A stretch of 64,000 nucleotides of DNA from CAWKMN01 sp963850765 (lineage in GTDB: Bacteria > Chloroflexota > Anaerolineae > Aggregatilineales > Aggregatilineaceae): contig CAWKMN010000011.1 in the NCBI GenBank assembly GCA_963850765.1, positions 1-64,000 of the forward strand, read 5' to 3'. This document shows, piece after piece, positions 54,478 to 63,835 of this stretch. A program made the position numbers and the translations under genes. The number at the start of each line of letters is the position of its first letter. Position 1 is the first letter of the stretch. Under the pieces are notes generated by a model that saw only the letters and a program-made list of their open reading frames with translations, ran no database searches and was not told where the DNA came from.

Positions 54478-56116
54478 CCTGGGGACCATATCGCGGCGCG
54501 AATGGCGGCGCGTGGCCATCTTTGCCGCGCTGGTCATGCTGGCAACAGCGATTCCGTACCTCGTCGGCTGGCTCTCCCAGGGTGAGGACTGGGAATTCGG
54601 CGGTTTTCTGTTTGGCGTGGACGATGGCACCAGCTATCTCGCCAAGATGCGTATCGGCGCGCGGGGCGACTGGCTGTTCACGCTGCGTTACACATCCGAG
54701 CCGCACGACGGCGCGCTGCTGTTTCTGCCGTATATTCTGCTTGGCAAGCTGGCCGCGCTGTTCGTCGCGCCCGACAGCCCCGATCTCCCCACGGCGATGG
54801 CGATCACATTCCACGCGGCGCGGCTGGTGTGCGGCTTTGTGCTGATCCTGGTCAGCTATCGATTCGCGGCCGTGTTTTTGCGCGCGCCCGGATCGCGCTG
54901 GCTGGCGCTGGTGCTGATCACGCTGGGCGGCGGGCTGGGCTGGCTGCTCAGCCTGTTGGGCGCGGGCAAATGGCTGGGCTCCCTGCCCGTCGATTTTTAC
55001 GTGCCGGAAGGCACCAGCTTCCTGATCCTGTTCGGACTGCCGCATCTGGCGCTGTCGCGCGCGCTGATGCTGACCGGATTTCTGCTGCTGTTTCGCGCGC
55101 TGCGGATCGCGGAGTCCCCGCGCGGCTGGCGGCGCGATTCGGTGCTGGCCGGGTTGTGCTGGGTCGGGATGGGGCTGTGCGTGCCGTTTTACATCGCCGT
55201 CGTTTATCTCGTGCTGGGCGCGTGGGGGCTGGCGGCGTGGATACGGACGCGGCGGTTCCCGTGGGCGCTGTTCTGGCGCGCGATCACTGCCGGGTTGGTC
55301 GCGCTGCCGCTGCTGCTGTATAACAGCGTCGTGTTTCTGACAAACGATGTGTTGGGCGAGTGGTCCGCCCAGAACCGGCTGCCATCCCCGCACCCGCTGC
55401 ATTACGTGTTGGGATATGTCGTGCTGGCCGTGCCCGCGATCGTCGCGCTGCGCTGGGCGTGGCGAAAAGGAACAGCGCAGGCGAATTGGCCTTATCTGCT
55501 GCTGGCCGCCTGGATCGTGCTTGTTCCGGTCGCGGTCTACCTGCCGATCAATGTGCAGCGCCGGCTGGCGGAAGGGGTGATCGTGCCGCTGAGTATCCTG
55601 GCGGTGGCCGGGCTGCGGCTGATGGCGCGGCATCAAAGTCGATGGCGCAGGGCCCGATCGATCGTGCTGGCGCTGGCTCTGCCGACGGCGCTGCTGCTGT
55701 GGCTGGGTGGGACGTTCAGCGCGCTGTCGCCGGGCCGCCCGATCTTTCATCCACGCGACGAACTGGCGGCGCTGGACCGGCTCAACGCCATCGCGCCGGA
55801 AGATTCGGTCGTGCTCAGCCTGAAAGAAACCGGGAACTATCTCCCCGCGCGGACAGATCTGCTGCCCTACGTCGGGCACGGTCCGGAGACGATCCACAGC
55901 GACGAAAAGAAAAAGCAGGCCGACCAGTTCTTCGCCGGGACGCTCGACGCGCAGGCCCAGACCGATCTGCTCCGCGCGGTGGATTATGTCTTTTTCGGGG
56001 AACTGGAACAAGAGAAGGGGTCGAGTCCCGAACTCGCCTGGCTGCGCGATCCGATCCCGGCGAGGCCGGTGATCTCGGTGGGCTCCTATCGCGTGTATGA
56101 GGTTCCGCATGATTAA
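54470..56116 (+). CDS. Polytopic membrane protein, family A, second copy
   Basis: GTG 54470 overlaps the previous stop by eight bases. 548 residues, intact: MSDLGTISRREWRRVAIFAA, first helix, then VDDGTSYLAKMRIGARGDWL and FTLRYTSEPHDGALLFLPYI (in the copy at 50714: FELRHTPEAHDGAGFHSFYL). Around ten helices (ITLGGGLGWLLSLLGAGKWL; VVLAVPAIVALRWAWRKG). The motif LPINVQRRLAEGVIVPLSIL lies before the last helices, followed by a soluble end (LKETGNYLPARTDLLPYVGH). A likely GT-C-type enzyme using polyprenyl-linked sugar; the acidic D-D in the first loop could be its metal site. Confidence 0.78.
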   Translation: MSDLGTISRREWRRVAIFAALVMLATAIPYLVGWLSQGEDWEFGGFLFGVDDGTSYLAKMRIGARGDWLFTLRYTSEPHDGALLFLPYILLGKLAALFVAPDSPDLPTAMAITFHAARLVCGFVLILVSYRFAAVFLRAPGSRWLALVLITLGGGLGWLLSLLGAGKWLGSLPVDFYVPEGTSFLILFGLPHLALSRALMLTGFLLLFRALRIAESPRGWRRDSVLAGLCWVGMGLCVPFYIAVVYLVLGAWGLAAWIRTRRFPWALFWRAITAGLVALPLLLYNSVVFLTNDVLGEWSAQNRLPSPHPLHYVLGYVVLAVPAIVALRWAWRKGTAQANWPYLLLAAWIVLVPVAVYLPINVQRRLAEGVIVPLSILAVAGLRLMARHQSRWRRARSIVLALALPTALLLWLGGTFSALSPGRPIFHPRDELAALDRLNAIAPEDSVVLSLKETGNYLPARTDLLPYVGHGPETIHSDEKKKQADQFFAGTLDAQAQTDLLRAVDYVFFGELEQEKGSSPELAWLRDPIPARPVISVGSYRVYEVPHD

Positions 56117-58452
56117 GCGCGATGTGCTGTCGTGGCTGCCGTTCGCCCTGCTGATCGGGGTGCTGCTGGCGCTGTTTTTCCCGCTGCTCACGGGCGTGAC
56201 GCTGTTCTGGGGACTGCCCGCGCTGCAATTTTATCCCTGGCGGCAGTTCGCCTTTTCGGAACTCAGCGCGGGGCGTCTGCCCGCCTGGAATCCGTATGTC
56301 GGGGCGGGCGCGCCGCTGCTGGCGAATTTCCAGACCGCCGTCTTTTATCCGCCGAACTGGCTTCACCTGCTGCTGCCGGACGTGCCGGCCATGTCCCTGA
56401 TCGCGCTGCTGCATGTCGTCTGGGCGGGGATCGGGATGGGGCTGTTCACCCGGTGCGCTGGGATTATCCCCGTTTGGGCGCGGGATCAGCGTGCTGTCCT
56501 ATGCGCTGTCGGGCTACCTGATCGCGCGGCTGGGATCGTTCCCCACGGCGGCAGCCGGCGCGTGGATGCCGTGGCTGTTCTGGCTGGCGCATCGGGTCGT
56601 TTCACGCCGCGATCCGCGCACCGTGTACGAAGTACACGCCGTGGGTTGGCTGGCGCTGGCCTTCGGGATGCAGCTCCTGGCCGGGCACGCGCAGACGACG
56701 TTATACAGCTCGTTTGGCGTGGGGCTGTATGTGCTGTGGCGCGCGGCGCAGGATCGGCGCGGCGTGGGCGGGATCTTGCTGGCCGGGGTGGGGGTCGCGC
56801 TCGGCGCGGGTGTGGCGGCAGTGCAGTTGATCCCGACGGCGGAATACCTGCAAGAATCGCAGCGATCCGGCGGCCTGGATTATGAGACGCTGGCGAACCT
56901 GTCCTATCACCCACTGCGGCTGTTTACGCTGCTCAGCCCGGACTTTTTTGGCACGCCCGCCGATGGCAGTTATCTCGCCAAGGGGATTTATTTCGAGGAT
57001 GCCGCGTATATTGGGGTGATCCCGCTGATCTCGGCGTTGGCGGCTATCACCGGCTGGATCCGCAAGCGCCGCGCGCTCGATGTATTTCCCACCTTTCGCA
57101 GCGTGCCGTTCTGGGCGGGACTGGCGCTGATCGCGCTGGTGATCGGCATGGGCCGGCATGGGCCGGTCTTCCGCCTGCTCTACGACACGGTGCCTACCTT
57201 TGACGCCTTCCGCGAGCCGGTGCGCTGGCTGATCCTGACCGAGTTCAGCCTGTGCGTGCTGGCCGGGATCGGCACGGATCACTGGGGGCGCGGCCGGTGG
57301 GTGGTGTTCTGGTCGCGGCTGGCGGCGGCGGGCGGCGGCGCGATGGTGCTCATGGCGCTGGTCGCGCTTTACACCATGGAGATGGACTCCGACACTCTGC
57401 GCGTGCTGTCGCAGGGGATCATGGTGTTGGGCTGCGGGATGGTCGGGGCGGCGCTGCTGACGCTGACCCAGCCGGTCGATCCGGCAGTGAATCCGTGGCC
57501 GGGTGCGCCGCGCCTCTGGCGGGTGATCGTGCTGGTCTTCGTGGCGCTCGATCTGGCGTGGATGGCGCACGGCCTGAATCCCACCGTGCCGGATGCATTC
57601 TTCGACATCCACAAGCAGGGAGATGTTGACGACGGGCGCATTTACTGGTTCGACGACACCGAGCGCGCGGTGACGTTCGGCTCCGAAGGCGACGCGGATA
57701 CGCCGCCGATCCAGGGCTATTTCGACGTGACCGATTACCGCGTCGCGGTGGATCACTGGCGCGAGGTGCGCGCCTCGCGACTGCCGAATATCAACATGCT
57801 GGATCGGATCCCCGCGCTGAACAACAACGATCCGCTGCTGCCGGCCGATCACAGCCGGTATATCGATCTGATCGAGGAGGTGGGCGCGGACGCAGCTCCT
57901 TTGTTGCACGCGGCGGGCGTGACACAAGTCTACGGCATGGTGCCGGACGGCTGGCAGGGCGAAAACCCCGCGATTGCGCCGTATGCGGACGAGGTCGTGC
58001 AGGCGTGGCTGGTGCCGGAGGCGCTGTGGCTGGATCCGGATGAGGCCATCGAAGACGCGCTGCGCGATCCGTCCTGGGATCCGATGCAGACGGTCATCCT
58101 GACCGGGACGCCGGACGCTATCCCACCAGGATCAGCGGGCGGGGAGGTCGCCCTGGTGAGCGCGGAACCGTCCGAGCGGCGCTACCGTGTCAGCGCGGAC
58201 GGCGCGGCTTATCTGGTCATCGCGGAGACATGGTACCCCGGCTGGTCGGCTGCGGTGAACGGCAACACAGCCAAACTCTACCGCGCAAACCTGGCTTTTC
58301 AGGCCGTCGCTGTGCCCGCCGGCGAGAGTGATGTCGTGCTGCGTTACGAACTCCGCCACTGGCGGCTGGGGGTGGGTATCTCACTGCTGTCGCTCGTTTT
58401 GATCGCCGCGCTGATCATCGCACCGCGTTTCAGGCGCGTCTCCCATGGCTGA
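56109..58452 (+). CDS. YfhO-type polytopic membrane protein, family B, second copy (one frameshift)
   Basis: ATG 56109 overlaps the previous stop by eight bases. The order is N-terminal helix (PFALLIGVLLALFFPLLTGV), FWGLPALQFYPWRQFAFSEL, LPAWNPYVGAGAPLLANFQT and AVFYPPNWLHLLLP. After deletion of one T near 56452 comes ALGLSPFGRGISVLSYALSG and AAGAWMPWLFWLAHRVV. Further helices follow (MQLLAGHAQTTLYSSFGVGL; LSPDFFGTPADGSYLAKGIY; TFDAFREPVRWLILTEFSLC), and the soluble C-terminal domain (WYPGWSAAVNGNTAKLYRAN; FQAVAVPAGESDVVLRYELR), which is diagnostic of YfhO (needed in Gram-positives for glycosylation of wall polymers). About 780 residues. Confidence 0.85.
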
Positions 58453-59456
58453 GCCGCTGCCCTTCGTCACCGTGATCATGCCGGTGCGCAACGAAGCGCC
58501 CATGATTAGCCGCGCGCTGCATGCCGTGCTGGCACAGGATTACCCGACGGATCGCCTTGAAGTTGTCGTTGTCGATGGGTTATCCACCGATACGACCGCC
58601 GAGCAGGTGCAAGTCTGTGGCGGCGCGAGATGAGCGGGTCACACTGCTCGCCAATCCGGGCCGGATCCAGGCGCGCGGTTTTAATATCGGGCTGCGCGTG
58701 GCGCGGGGTGAGATCATCATCCGGGTGGATGGGCGCACGATTATCGCGCCGGATTACGTGCGGCGCTGCGTGGAGCATCTGCGCGCGACAGGGGCGGCCT
58801 GTGTCGGTGGGCCGCTGCGTTATACCGGCGTCACATCAATGGGCCGTGCGATCGAGGCGGCATATCGCTCGCCATTTTGTGTGCCGAGCCGTCAGCGTAT
58901 TAGCCGCGATGCCGGATATGCCGATACGGTTCCCCTGGGCGCGTGGCCCCGCCGCGTGTTTGACGAGGTGGGGATGTTCAACGAGGCGCTGAGCGTCAAC
59001 GAGGATTACGAGTTCAACTACCGGGTACGCAAGGCGGGCGGACGAATCTACCTCAGCCCGGATATACGCTTCTGTTACTACGGACGCCAGACGCTCGGCG
59101 CGCTGTGGCGGCAGTTTTTCCGCTATGGACGCGGCAAGCCGCGTGTATTGGCGCAGCATCCCGCGTCGATCCGCCCGCGCCACGTGGTTCCCCCGCTGTT
59201 TGTCGCGGCACTGATCGGCGGCGGGCTGCTGGCCCCCTTCAGCCCCCGGATCGCGCGCCTGTGGCGGTGGATGCTGCTCAGCTATGGAGCGGCCAATCTC
59301 GCCGCGTCGATCCAGCAGGCCCGCCGCGATGGCTGGGACCGGCTGCCGCGTCTGCCCGCCGTGTTCGCCTGCATCCATCTCAGTTGGGGCAGCGGGTTTT
59401 TGCTGGAAGCCGCGCGGCTGATAGTGGGAGAAGCTGTAAATCCTGATACTCGCTGA
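58445..59456 (+). CDS. Glycosyltransferase family 2 (one frameshift)
   Basis: Start overlaps the previous stop by eight bases. MAEPLPFVTVIMPVRNEAPM opens a GT-A fold; LEVVVVDGLSTDTTAEQVQ carries the first Asp site. Deleting one G near 58612 gives SVAARDERVTLLANPGR. Then ARGFNIGLRVARGEIIIRVD and GRTIIAPDYVRRCVEHL (D-x-D equivalent IRVDGR), GPLRYTGVTSMGRAIEAAYR, the acceptor-site NEDYEFNYRVRKAGG (ED motif) and QFFRYGRGKPRVL. Two C-terminal membrane helices (VVPPLFVAALIGGGLLAPFS). About 337 residues. Relatives make cell-surface glycans; succinoglycan-type GT2 is closest by look. Last gene of the operon. Confidence 0.9.
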
Positions 59457-59464
59457 TTGATCTC

Positions 59465-59596
59465 GACTGGCCTCACCCCCCAAATCCCCTCCCCGGCCAA
59501 GCCGAGAGAGGGACATCGCGCCATCAAGTCCCCCTCTCTAACTCGGTTGGAGAGGGGGAGCCGACCGAAGGTCGGACGGGGGATAGGGGTAAGTCT
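59465..59596. repeat. Intergenic palindromic repeat (CTCTCC family)
   Basis: CTCACCCCCCAAATCCCCTC, inner hairpins CCCTCTC-taactcggttg-GAGAGGGG and CCGACCG-aa-GGTCGGACGGGG, closing GGGATAGGGGTAAG. It fills the space between the two convergent genes and may serve as bidirectional transcript end. Confidence 0.8.
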
Positions 59597-60712
59597 TTAC
59601 CCCGACGCCACGAATAGAATCAGCACGATCCACAGCGTGCTGTAGAGCAGCGGGCGGCGGTGATGGTGCCGCGCCGCATAGAGCACAACCATCAGCACCA
59701 GACCGGGGACAAACCGCAGCAGACCCAGAAATTCGCGGTAGGTCGAGAAGGGTATAAAGGGGATGATCGCTGCGTTGGTCAACAGCAGGCAGGCGTACAG
59801 ATCCGCCCGCTTGAGCCGCACGTCGCGGAGGGTATGCCACAGCGCCCACAGCGCCGGCAGGATGACCGCCGGCAGGATAAACAGCAGCCCCAGCACGATA
59901 AACGCCGCAAGGCTGCCCTCGGTCGCGATTTTCAACACGCCGAGAAATGGCACGATCTCAAAGGCTGACGCCTTCGCCCCGCCCGATCCCGCGCCGAACT
60001 CGCCCAGCCAGACATAAAGCGCGACCTGCCACGCGACGAACGGCACGCCGACGATCAGCGCCAGCCGCAGCGCATCCTGCCAGCGGCGGCTCAATACGAA
60101 ATAAAGCAGATACCCGGCGGCAAACAGGGCGGTCGTCTCTTTGGCGAGCACAGCCAGCGCCAGCAGGATCGCGGCCTGCCAGGGCTTGTGGCGCTCTCCG
60201 CACCAGATCGCCGCGACAACCAGCCCGTAAGCCAGCGGCTCGCTGGTGCTGAGGCGCACGGCCATCACCAGCCCGACGAACAACCCGTAGCTGAGCGCAT
60301 ACCACCGGCTGACGCGCTCCGCCGCCAGCAGGTCTTCGAGCAGCGCCGTCGCGCCGACCAGCGCGATCAGGTTGATCAGCACCAGCGCCCAGGCGATAAG
60401 CGGCTCCTGCCCCAGACTCAGCACGCGCGCCAGCGCTGGCAGCAGGATCCGCTGCATGCGGTAGGCGGGCACGTCGAGACAGTCCGGCGATCCGGCGGGG
60501 TCGCGCGCGATATAGTAGGCGAACTGGCCGTCGTAACCTTCGTCGTCCTCATCACAGTCGCTGCCATCGTGTCCCGCACACGGCGCAAAACAATCCCCCA
60601 GCGAGACAAAGACTTTCGGATCGGCATCGTTGATCACAAAAATCGCGGCAAGGTACAGCAGCGTGACGATCAAAACGAGCATCCAGGGGCGAAGGCGCGT
60701 ATAATAGAACAT
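59597..60712 (-). CDS. Polytopic membrane protein (GT-C-like)
   Basis: 371 residues, intact, starting MFYYTRLRPWMLVLIVTLLY. The first outside loop contains DEGYDGQFAYYIARDPAG and DVPAYRMQRILLPALARVLS, a sequence pattern (E-G-Y-DGQF-Y......D.PAYR.QRI..P) seen in a family of bacterial GT-C-like integral membrane proteins near surface-glycan genes. It also has a cysteine-rich start of the loop (GDCFAPCAGHDGSDCDED). About nine helices follow, including LAVLAKETTALFAAGYLLYF with the common 'KET' motif of mannosyltransferase-like proteins. Role inferred: transfer of a lipid-linked sugar. Divergent from the alkyltransferase-like gene, 33 bases apart. Confidence 0.72.
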   Translation of the reverse strand: MFYYTRLRPWMLVLIVTLLYLAAIFVINDADPKVFVSLGDCFAPCAGHDGSDCDEDDEGYDGQFAYYIARDPAGSPDCLDVPAYRMQRILLPALARVLSLGQEPLIAWALVLINLIALVGATALLEDLLAAERVSRWYALSYGLFVGLVMAVRLSTSEPLAYGLVVAAIWCGERHKPWQAAILLALAVLAKETTALFAAGYLLYFVLSRRWQDALRLALIVGVPFVAWQVALYVWLGEFGAGSGGAKASAFEIVPFLGVLKIATEGSLAAFIVLGLLFILPAVILPALWALWHTLRDVRLKRADLYACLLLTNAAIIPFIPFSTYREFLGLLRFVPGLVLMVVLYAARHHHRRPLLYSTLWIVLILFVASG

Positions 60713-60745
60713 AAGGTCTATTTCACCGTTCCAGCGAGGTGAAGA

Positions 60746-61123
60746 ATGCCAATCTCATTCAACGAGAAGGTTTATGCGTTGGTGCGGCATATCCCGCCCG
60801 GCAAGGTGTTGAGTTATGGACGCGTGGCCCAACTGCTCGGCATGCCACACGGCGCGCGCGAGGTCGGCTGGGCGATGAGTTTGCTGCGTGATAAGACGGT
60901 GCCATGGCATCGCGTGGTTAATGCTCAGGGCCGCGTCAGCATCAAGGGAAAGCCGGAAGCCGCCGCTCTGCAGCGCGCCCGCCTCGAAGCCGAGGGCATC
61001 ACCTTCAACAAGTATGATCGGCTGGATATGGAGCGCCATCAATGGGATCCGGCCCCCCCGGAAGTTGAGCAATTCATGCAGAAGGCACGCGGCAAAGAAT
61101 CAGACCCGGATACAGCGAGTTAA
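60746..61123 (+). CDS. Alkyltransferase-like protein (MGMT fold, Cys replaced by Trp)
   Basis: 125 residues: FNEKVYALVRHIPPGKVLSY, GRVAQLLGMPHGAREVGWAM, VPWHRVVNAQGRVSIKGKPE. This is the DNA-binding domain of O6-alkylguanine-DNA alkyltransferases, including the helix-turn-helix and Arg finger region, but the active-site PCHRV is PWHRV, so it cannot accept an alkyl group. That is the defining feature of ATL proteins, which bind O6-alkylguanine and hand the lesion to nucleotide excision repair. A tail (DMERHQWDPAPPEVEQFMQK) follows. GAGGTGAAG precedes ATG 60746. Intact. Confidence 0.93.
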   Translation: MPISFNEKVYALVRHIPPGKVLSYGRVAQLLGMPHGAREVGWAMSLLRDKTVPWHRVVNAQGRVSIKGKPEAAALQRARLEAEGITFNKYDRLDMERHQWDPAPPEVEQFMQKARGKESDPDTAS

Positions 61124-61125
61124 CC

Positions 61126-61213
61126 TCACCCCCCGCCCCCCTCTCCACACGCGGAGAGGGGGAGTCGCTTAAGTCCCTCTCCGTTTACGGGGAGGGATTT
61201 AGGGAGGGGTAAA
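61126..61213. repeat. Intergenic palindromic repeat (CTCTCC family)
   Basis: CCTCACCCCCCGCCCCCCTC, hairpins CCCCCTCTCC-acacgc-GGAGAGGGGG and CCCTCTCCGTTTACGGGGAGGG, closing TTTAGGGAGGGGTAA. Lies between the convergent ATL and alpha-glucosidase genes. Confidence 0.85.
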
Positions 61214-61217
61214 AGCC

Positions 61218-63746
61218 CTATGATCGCGACGGCGGACGCGGACGCGTTTCCTGCGCGCGTGCGGACGGGCTGCGCCCGACGATCCGGGCGTCGCCAAACG
61301 GCTGCACGATAAATTCGACCATGCCGCCTTCGTAGTACCAGATCGGGGCGGACTGGCCGTCGAGCAGCACGCTTTCCGGCTCACCGGAGATGCCGACTAC
61401 CTCCACGCGAAGCTGTTTGTAGGGCGGCTGGTACTGCCCGGCGCGCCGCCACTCGATCGCAAACTGGCCGGATGGCAGGAATTTGCAGGTAAAGTACGAC
61501 CAGCGGTAGTCGCCGCGCTGGTAATCCATGCCTTCGCCGGCGTCTTCATACAACGTCGTATCGCCGCTGCCCGCGAAGACGCGCAGCCGCGCTTCGTCAG
61601 GCGGCTGGCTGCCCACGTACTGGATCGTCGGCCACATCAGCAGCACCCGCCCGGCACGCACATAGATCGGCATCCGGTCGAGCGGAGCCTGCACCGTGAA
61701 AGAGCGCGCGCCGTCGGTCAGCTTGCCGGTGTCGTATTCATACCAGACGCCCCGCGGCAGATACACCTCTCGCTGAGTCGCGCCGCGCTCCAGAATGGGC
61801 GCCACCAGGATCGAATCGCCCAGCATGAAAGCGTCGTCCACATCGCGCAGGCTCTCGTCGGTCGGATCGACCATAAACAGCGGGCGCACGATCGGCGTGC
61901 CGTCCTGGGCACACCGCGCAAACGCGGAATAGATCGTCGGCAGAAGCTGGTAGCGCAGTTCCAGGCAGCGGCGGATGATTGTTTCGTACTGCTCGCCGTA
62001 GCTCCACGGTTCCTGCGGGGCCGTGCCGATCATGGTGTGCGCGCGGAAATAGGGCAGCATGCTGCCCAACTGCATCCAGCGCGTGAATAACTCGCCGTCC
62101 GGCTCGCCCGCGAACCCGCCGACGTCCGCCCCTGTGAAGGCCATACCCGACAGCCCGTTGTTGAGCACCATGCTGATACTCAGCCGCAGGTGATCCCAGG
62201 TGGAGGCATTATCGCCCGTCCACGTGGCGGCGTAGCGCTGTGCCCCGGCATAGGCGGCGCGCGTCAGAACAAAGGGGCGCTTGCGGGCATACTGCTTTTG
62301 CAGCCCTTCGCGGGTAGCGCGGGCCATCAGCATACCATAGACGTTATGGCCGCCGGCGGCATGGGTCTGCCCGGCGCTGTCCCAATTGTGCTGCACATAA
62401 TCGGGCAGCGTGGAATCGCGCTGGAACGTGATCACCGACGGCTCGTTCATATCGTTCCACAGCCCGCTGAACCCGGCGACCGTCAGCGTCGAAAGCTGCG
62501 CGGCCCACCATGCCCGCACCCGCGCGTCGGTGAAATCCGGGAAGCAGGCTTTGCCGGGCCAGGCCGGGGCGACGATCGGCTTATCATTCGGCAGCTTGAG
62601 CAGCAGGTTCTCGCGCAGCGCCTCATCATAGACCGGGTAGCCGGGCTCGGCCTTGATGCCCGGATCGAGATTCGCCACGGCCTTAAAACCCTGTTCCGCC
62701 AGATCCGCCAGCAGATTGGGCAGCAGCGGGAAGCGCTCGCGGTTCCAGGTGAAGATCCGGTAGCCGTCCATATAGTCGATGTCGAAATAGAGCGCATCGC
62801 AGGGCAGGCAGCGGCGGCGGAACTCGTGCGCCAGCGTGCGGAACGTGTTTTCCGAATTGTAGCTCCACCGCGACTGGTGGAATCCGAGCGCCCACATCGG
62901 CGGCAGCGGCATCCGCCCGGTCAGGTCGGTGTACAACTTCAGGACAGCGGGCACGGTTGGCCCGGCGAACAGGTAAAAACGCAGTTCGCCATCCTCGGCC
63001 AGCAGCGTCATTTCGTCGGCTTTCGCCGCGCCGAGATCGGCCGATCCACGCGCCGGGTTATCCCAGAGAATGCCAAATGCCAGACTGTCGCGCGTGCCGA
63101 CATAAAACGGGATGCTGGTGTAGACCGGATCATCCCCGCGCGCGTAGCCGGGCATGGGATCGGCGTTCCACAGCGCCCAACGCTTACCGCGCAGATTGAG
63201 CGCGTGGGCGCGCTGGCCCAGGCCGTAACTGTGTTCGTCGCGCGGCAGGCGGCGAGTCCAGCGTACTTCACTGTCGCGCCACGCGATCCCCCCGGCGTCC
63301 TCGCTGATGATCTGCCCGTCGGCCGTGGCGAAACTCAGCCGGCAGCCGTCCCGGTGCACGCGGCAGACCAGATGATCGGTGAAGGCCGTAAAAACAGGCG
63401 GCTCGTCGCGAAATTGCACCAGGGGATGCGGCCAATCAGAGCGGGCAACCGCATACGAGAACGGGGCGGGAAAATCCGGCGTGGGGCGCATCCGCACACG
63501 GACGATCTCGGCGGTCAGAAAACTAATCTCCACATAGGCGTTTTCGGTGTGGATCACCAGACCGTGCGGGCGCTTTTCGATCGATTTGACGTCGCCTAAC
63601 GACTGCACCCGGCCGCGCGGCCGCGAACGTCCAAAGCGGTAATTCAAGGCGCGAACCGTCGCTTTGTACTGGACCGCGCGCAAGGCCGCTTGCAGCCCTA
63701 AACCCTGGGCTACCTGCACGATCGTCTTAACACTGGCTTTGGTCAT
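61218..63746 (-). CDS. GH31 alpha-glucosidase
   Basis: 842 residues, no signal peptide, intact. The N-terminal domain includes HSYGLGQRAHALNLRGKRWA; then PPMWALGFHQSRWSYNSENT, LPCDALYFDIDYMDGYRIFT, FKAVANLDPGIKAEPGYPVY, nucleophile Asp in GLWNDMNEPSVITF, TRAAYAGAQRYAATWTGDNA, and FTGADVGGFAGEPDGELFTR with the acid/base Asp region TWTGDN. The order YFDIDYMDGY / WNDMNEP / DVGGF is the alpha-glucosidase branch of GH31, distinct from the xylosidase at 29-31 kb. The C-terminal beta domains (ILVAPILERGATQREVYLPR; VRAGRVLLMWPTIQYVGSQP) are normal. It should split alpha-glucosides from imported oligosaccharides. Confidence 0.93.
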   Translation of the reverse strand: MTKASVKTIVQVAQGLGLQAALRAVQYKATVRALNYRFGRSRPRGRVQSLGDVKSIEKRPHGLVIHTENAYVEISFLTAEIVRVRMRPTPDFPAPFSYAVARSDWPHPLVQFRDEPPVFTAFTDHLVCRVHRDGCRLSFATADGQIISEDAGGIAWRDSEVRWTRRLPRDEHSYGLGQRAHALNLRGKRWALWNADPMPGYARGDDPVYTSIPFYVGTRDSLAFGILWDNPARGSADLGAAKADEMTLLAEDGELRFYLFAGPTVPAVLKLYTDLTGRMPLPPMWALGFHQSRWSYNSENTFRTLAHEFRRRCLPCDALYFDIDYMDGYRIFTWNRERFPLLPNLLADLAEQGFKAVANLDPGIKAEPGYPVYDEALRENLLLKLPNDKPIVAPAWPGKACFPDFTDARVRAWWAAQLSTLTVAGFSGLWNDMNEPSVITFQRDSTLPDYVQHNWDSAGQTHAAGGHNVYGMLMARATREGLQKQYARKRPFVLTRAAYAGAQRYAATWTGDNASTWDHLRLSISMVLNNGLSGMAFTGADVGGFAGEPDGELFTRWMQLGSMLPYFRAHTMIGTAPQEPWSYGEQYETIIRRCLELRYQLLPTIYSAFARCAQDGTPIVRPLFMVDPTDESLRDVDDAFMLGDSILVAPILERGATQREVYLPRGVWYEYDTGKLTDGARSFTVQAPLDRMPIYVRAGRVLLMWPTIQYVGSQPPDEARLRVFAGSGDTTLYEDAGEGMDYQRGDYRWSYFTCKFLPSGQFAIEWRRAGQYQPPYKQLRVEVVGISGEPESVLLDGQSAPIWYYEGGMVEFIVQPFGDARIVGRSPSARAQETRPRPPSRS

Positions 63747-63835
63747 TGCCGGGTCCTGATTTGAATACGGTACCGCACAAGATAATCATAACGTAGGCCG
63801 GCCCGTGAGAAAAATCCGCTGTGAGAGCAGCCGCA

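Noticed and set aside
54401..56191. 596-codon open frame on the minus strand
   Set aside because: It lies entirely antisense to the membrane-protein gene at 54470-56116; the product is Gln/Arg/His-rich low-complexity sequence typical of antisense frames in GC-rich DNA, without family motifs.
56701..57927. 408-codon open frame on the minus strand
   Set aside because: Antisense to the YfhO-type gene; composition is that of a shadow frame.
62190..63599. 469-codon open frame on the plus strand
   Set aside because: Antisense to the GH31 alpha-glucosidase, Arg/Gly/His-rich and without domain features.
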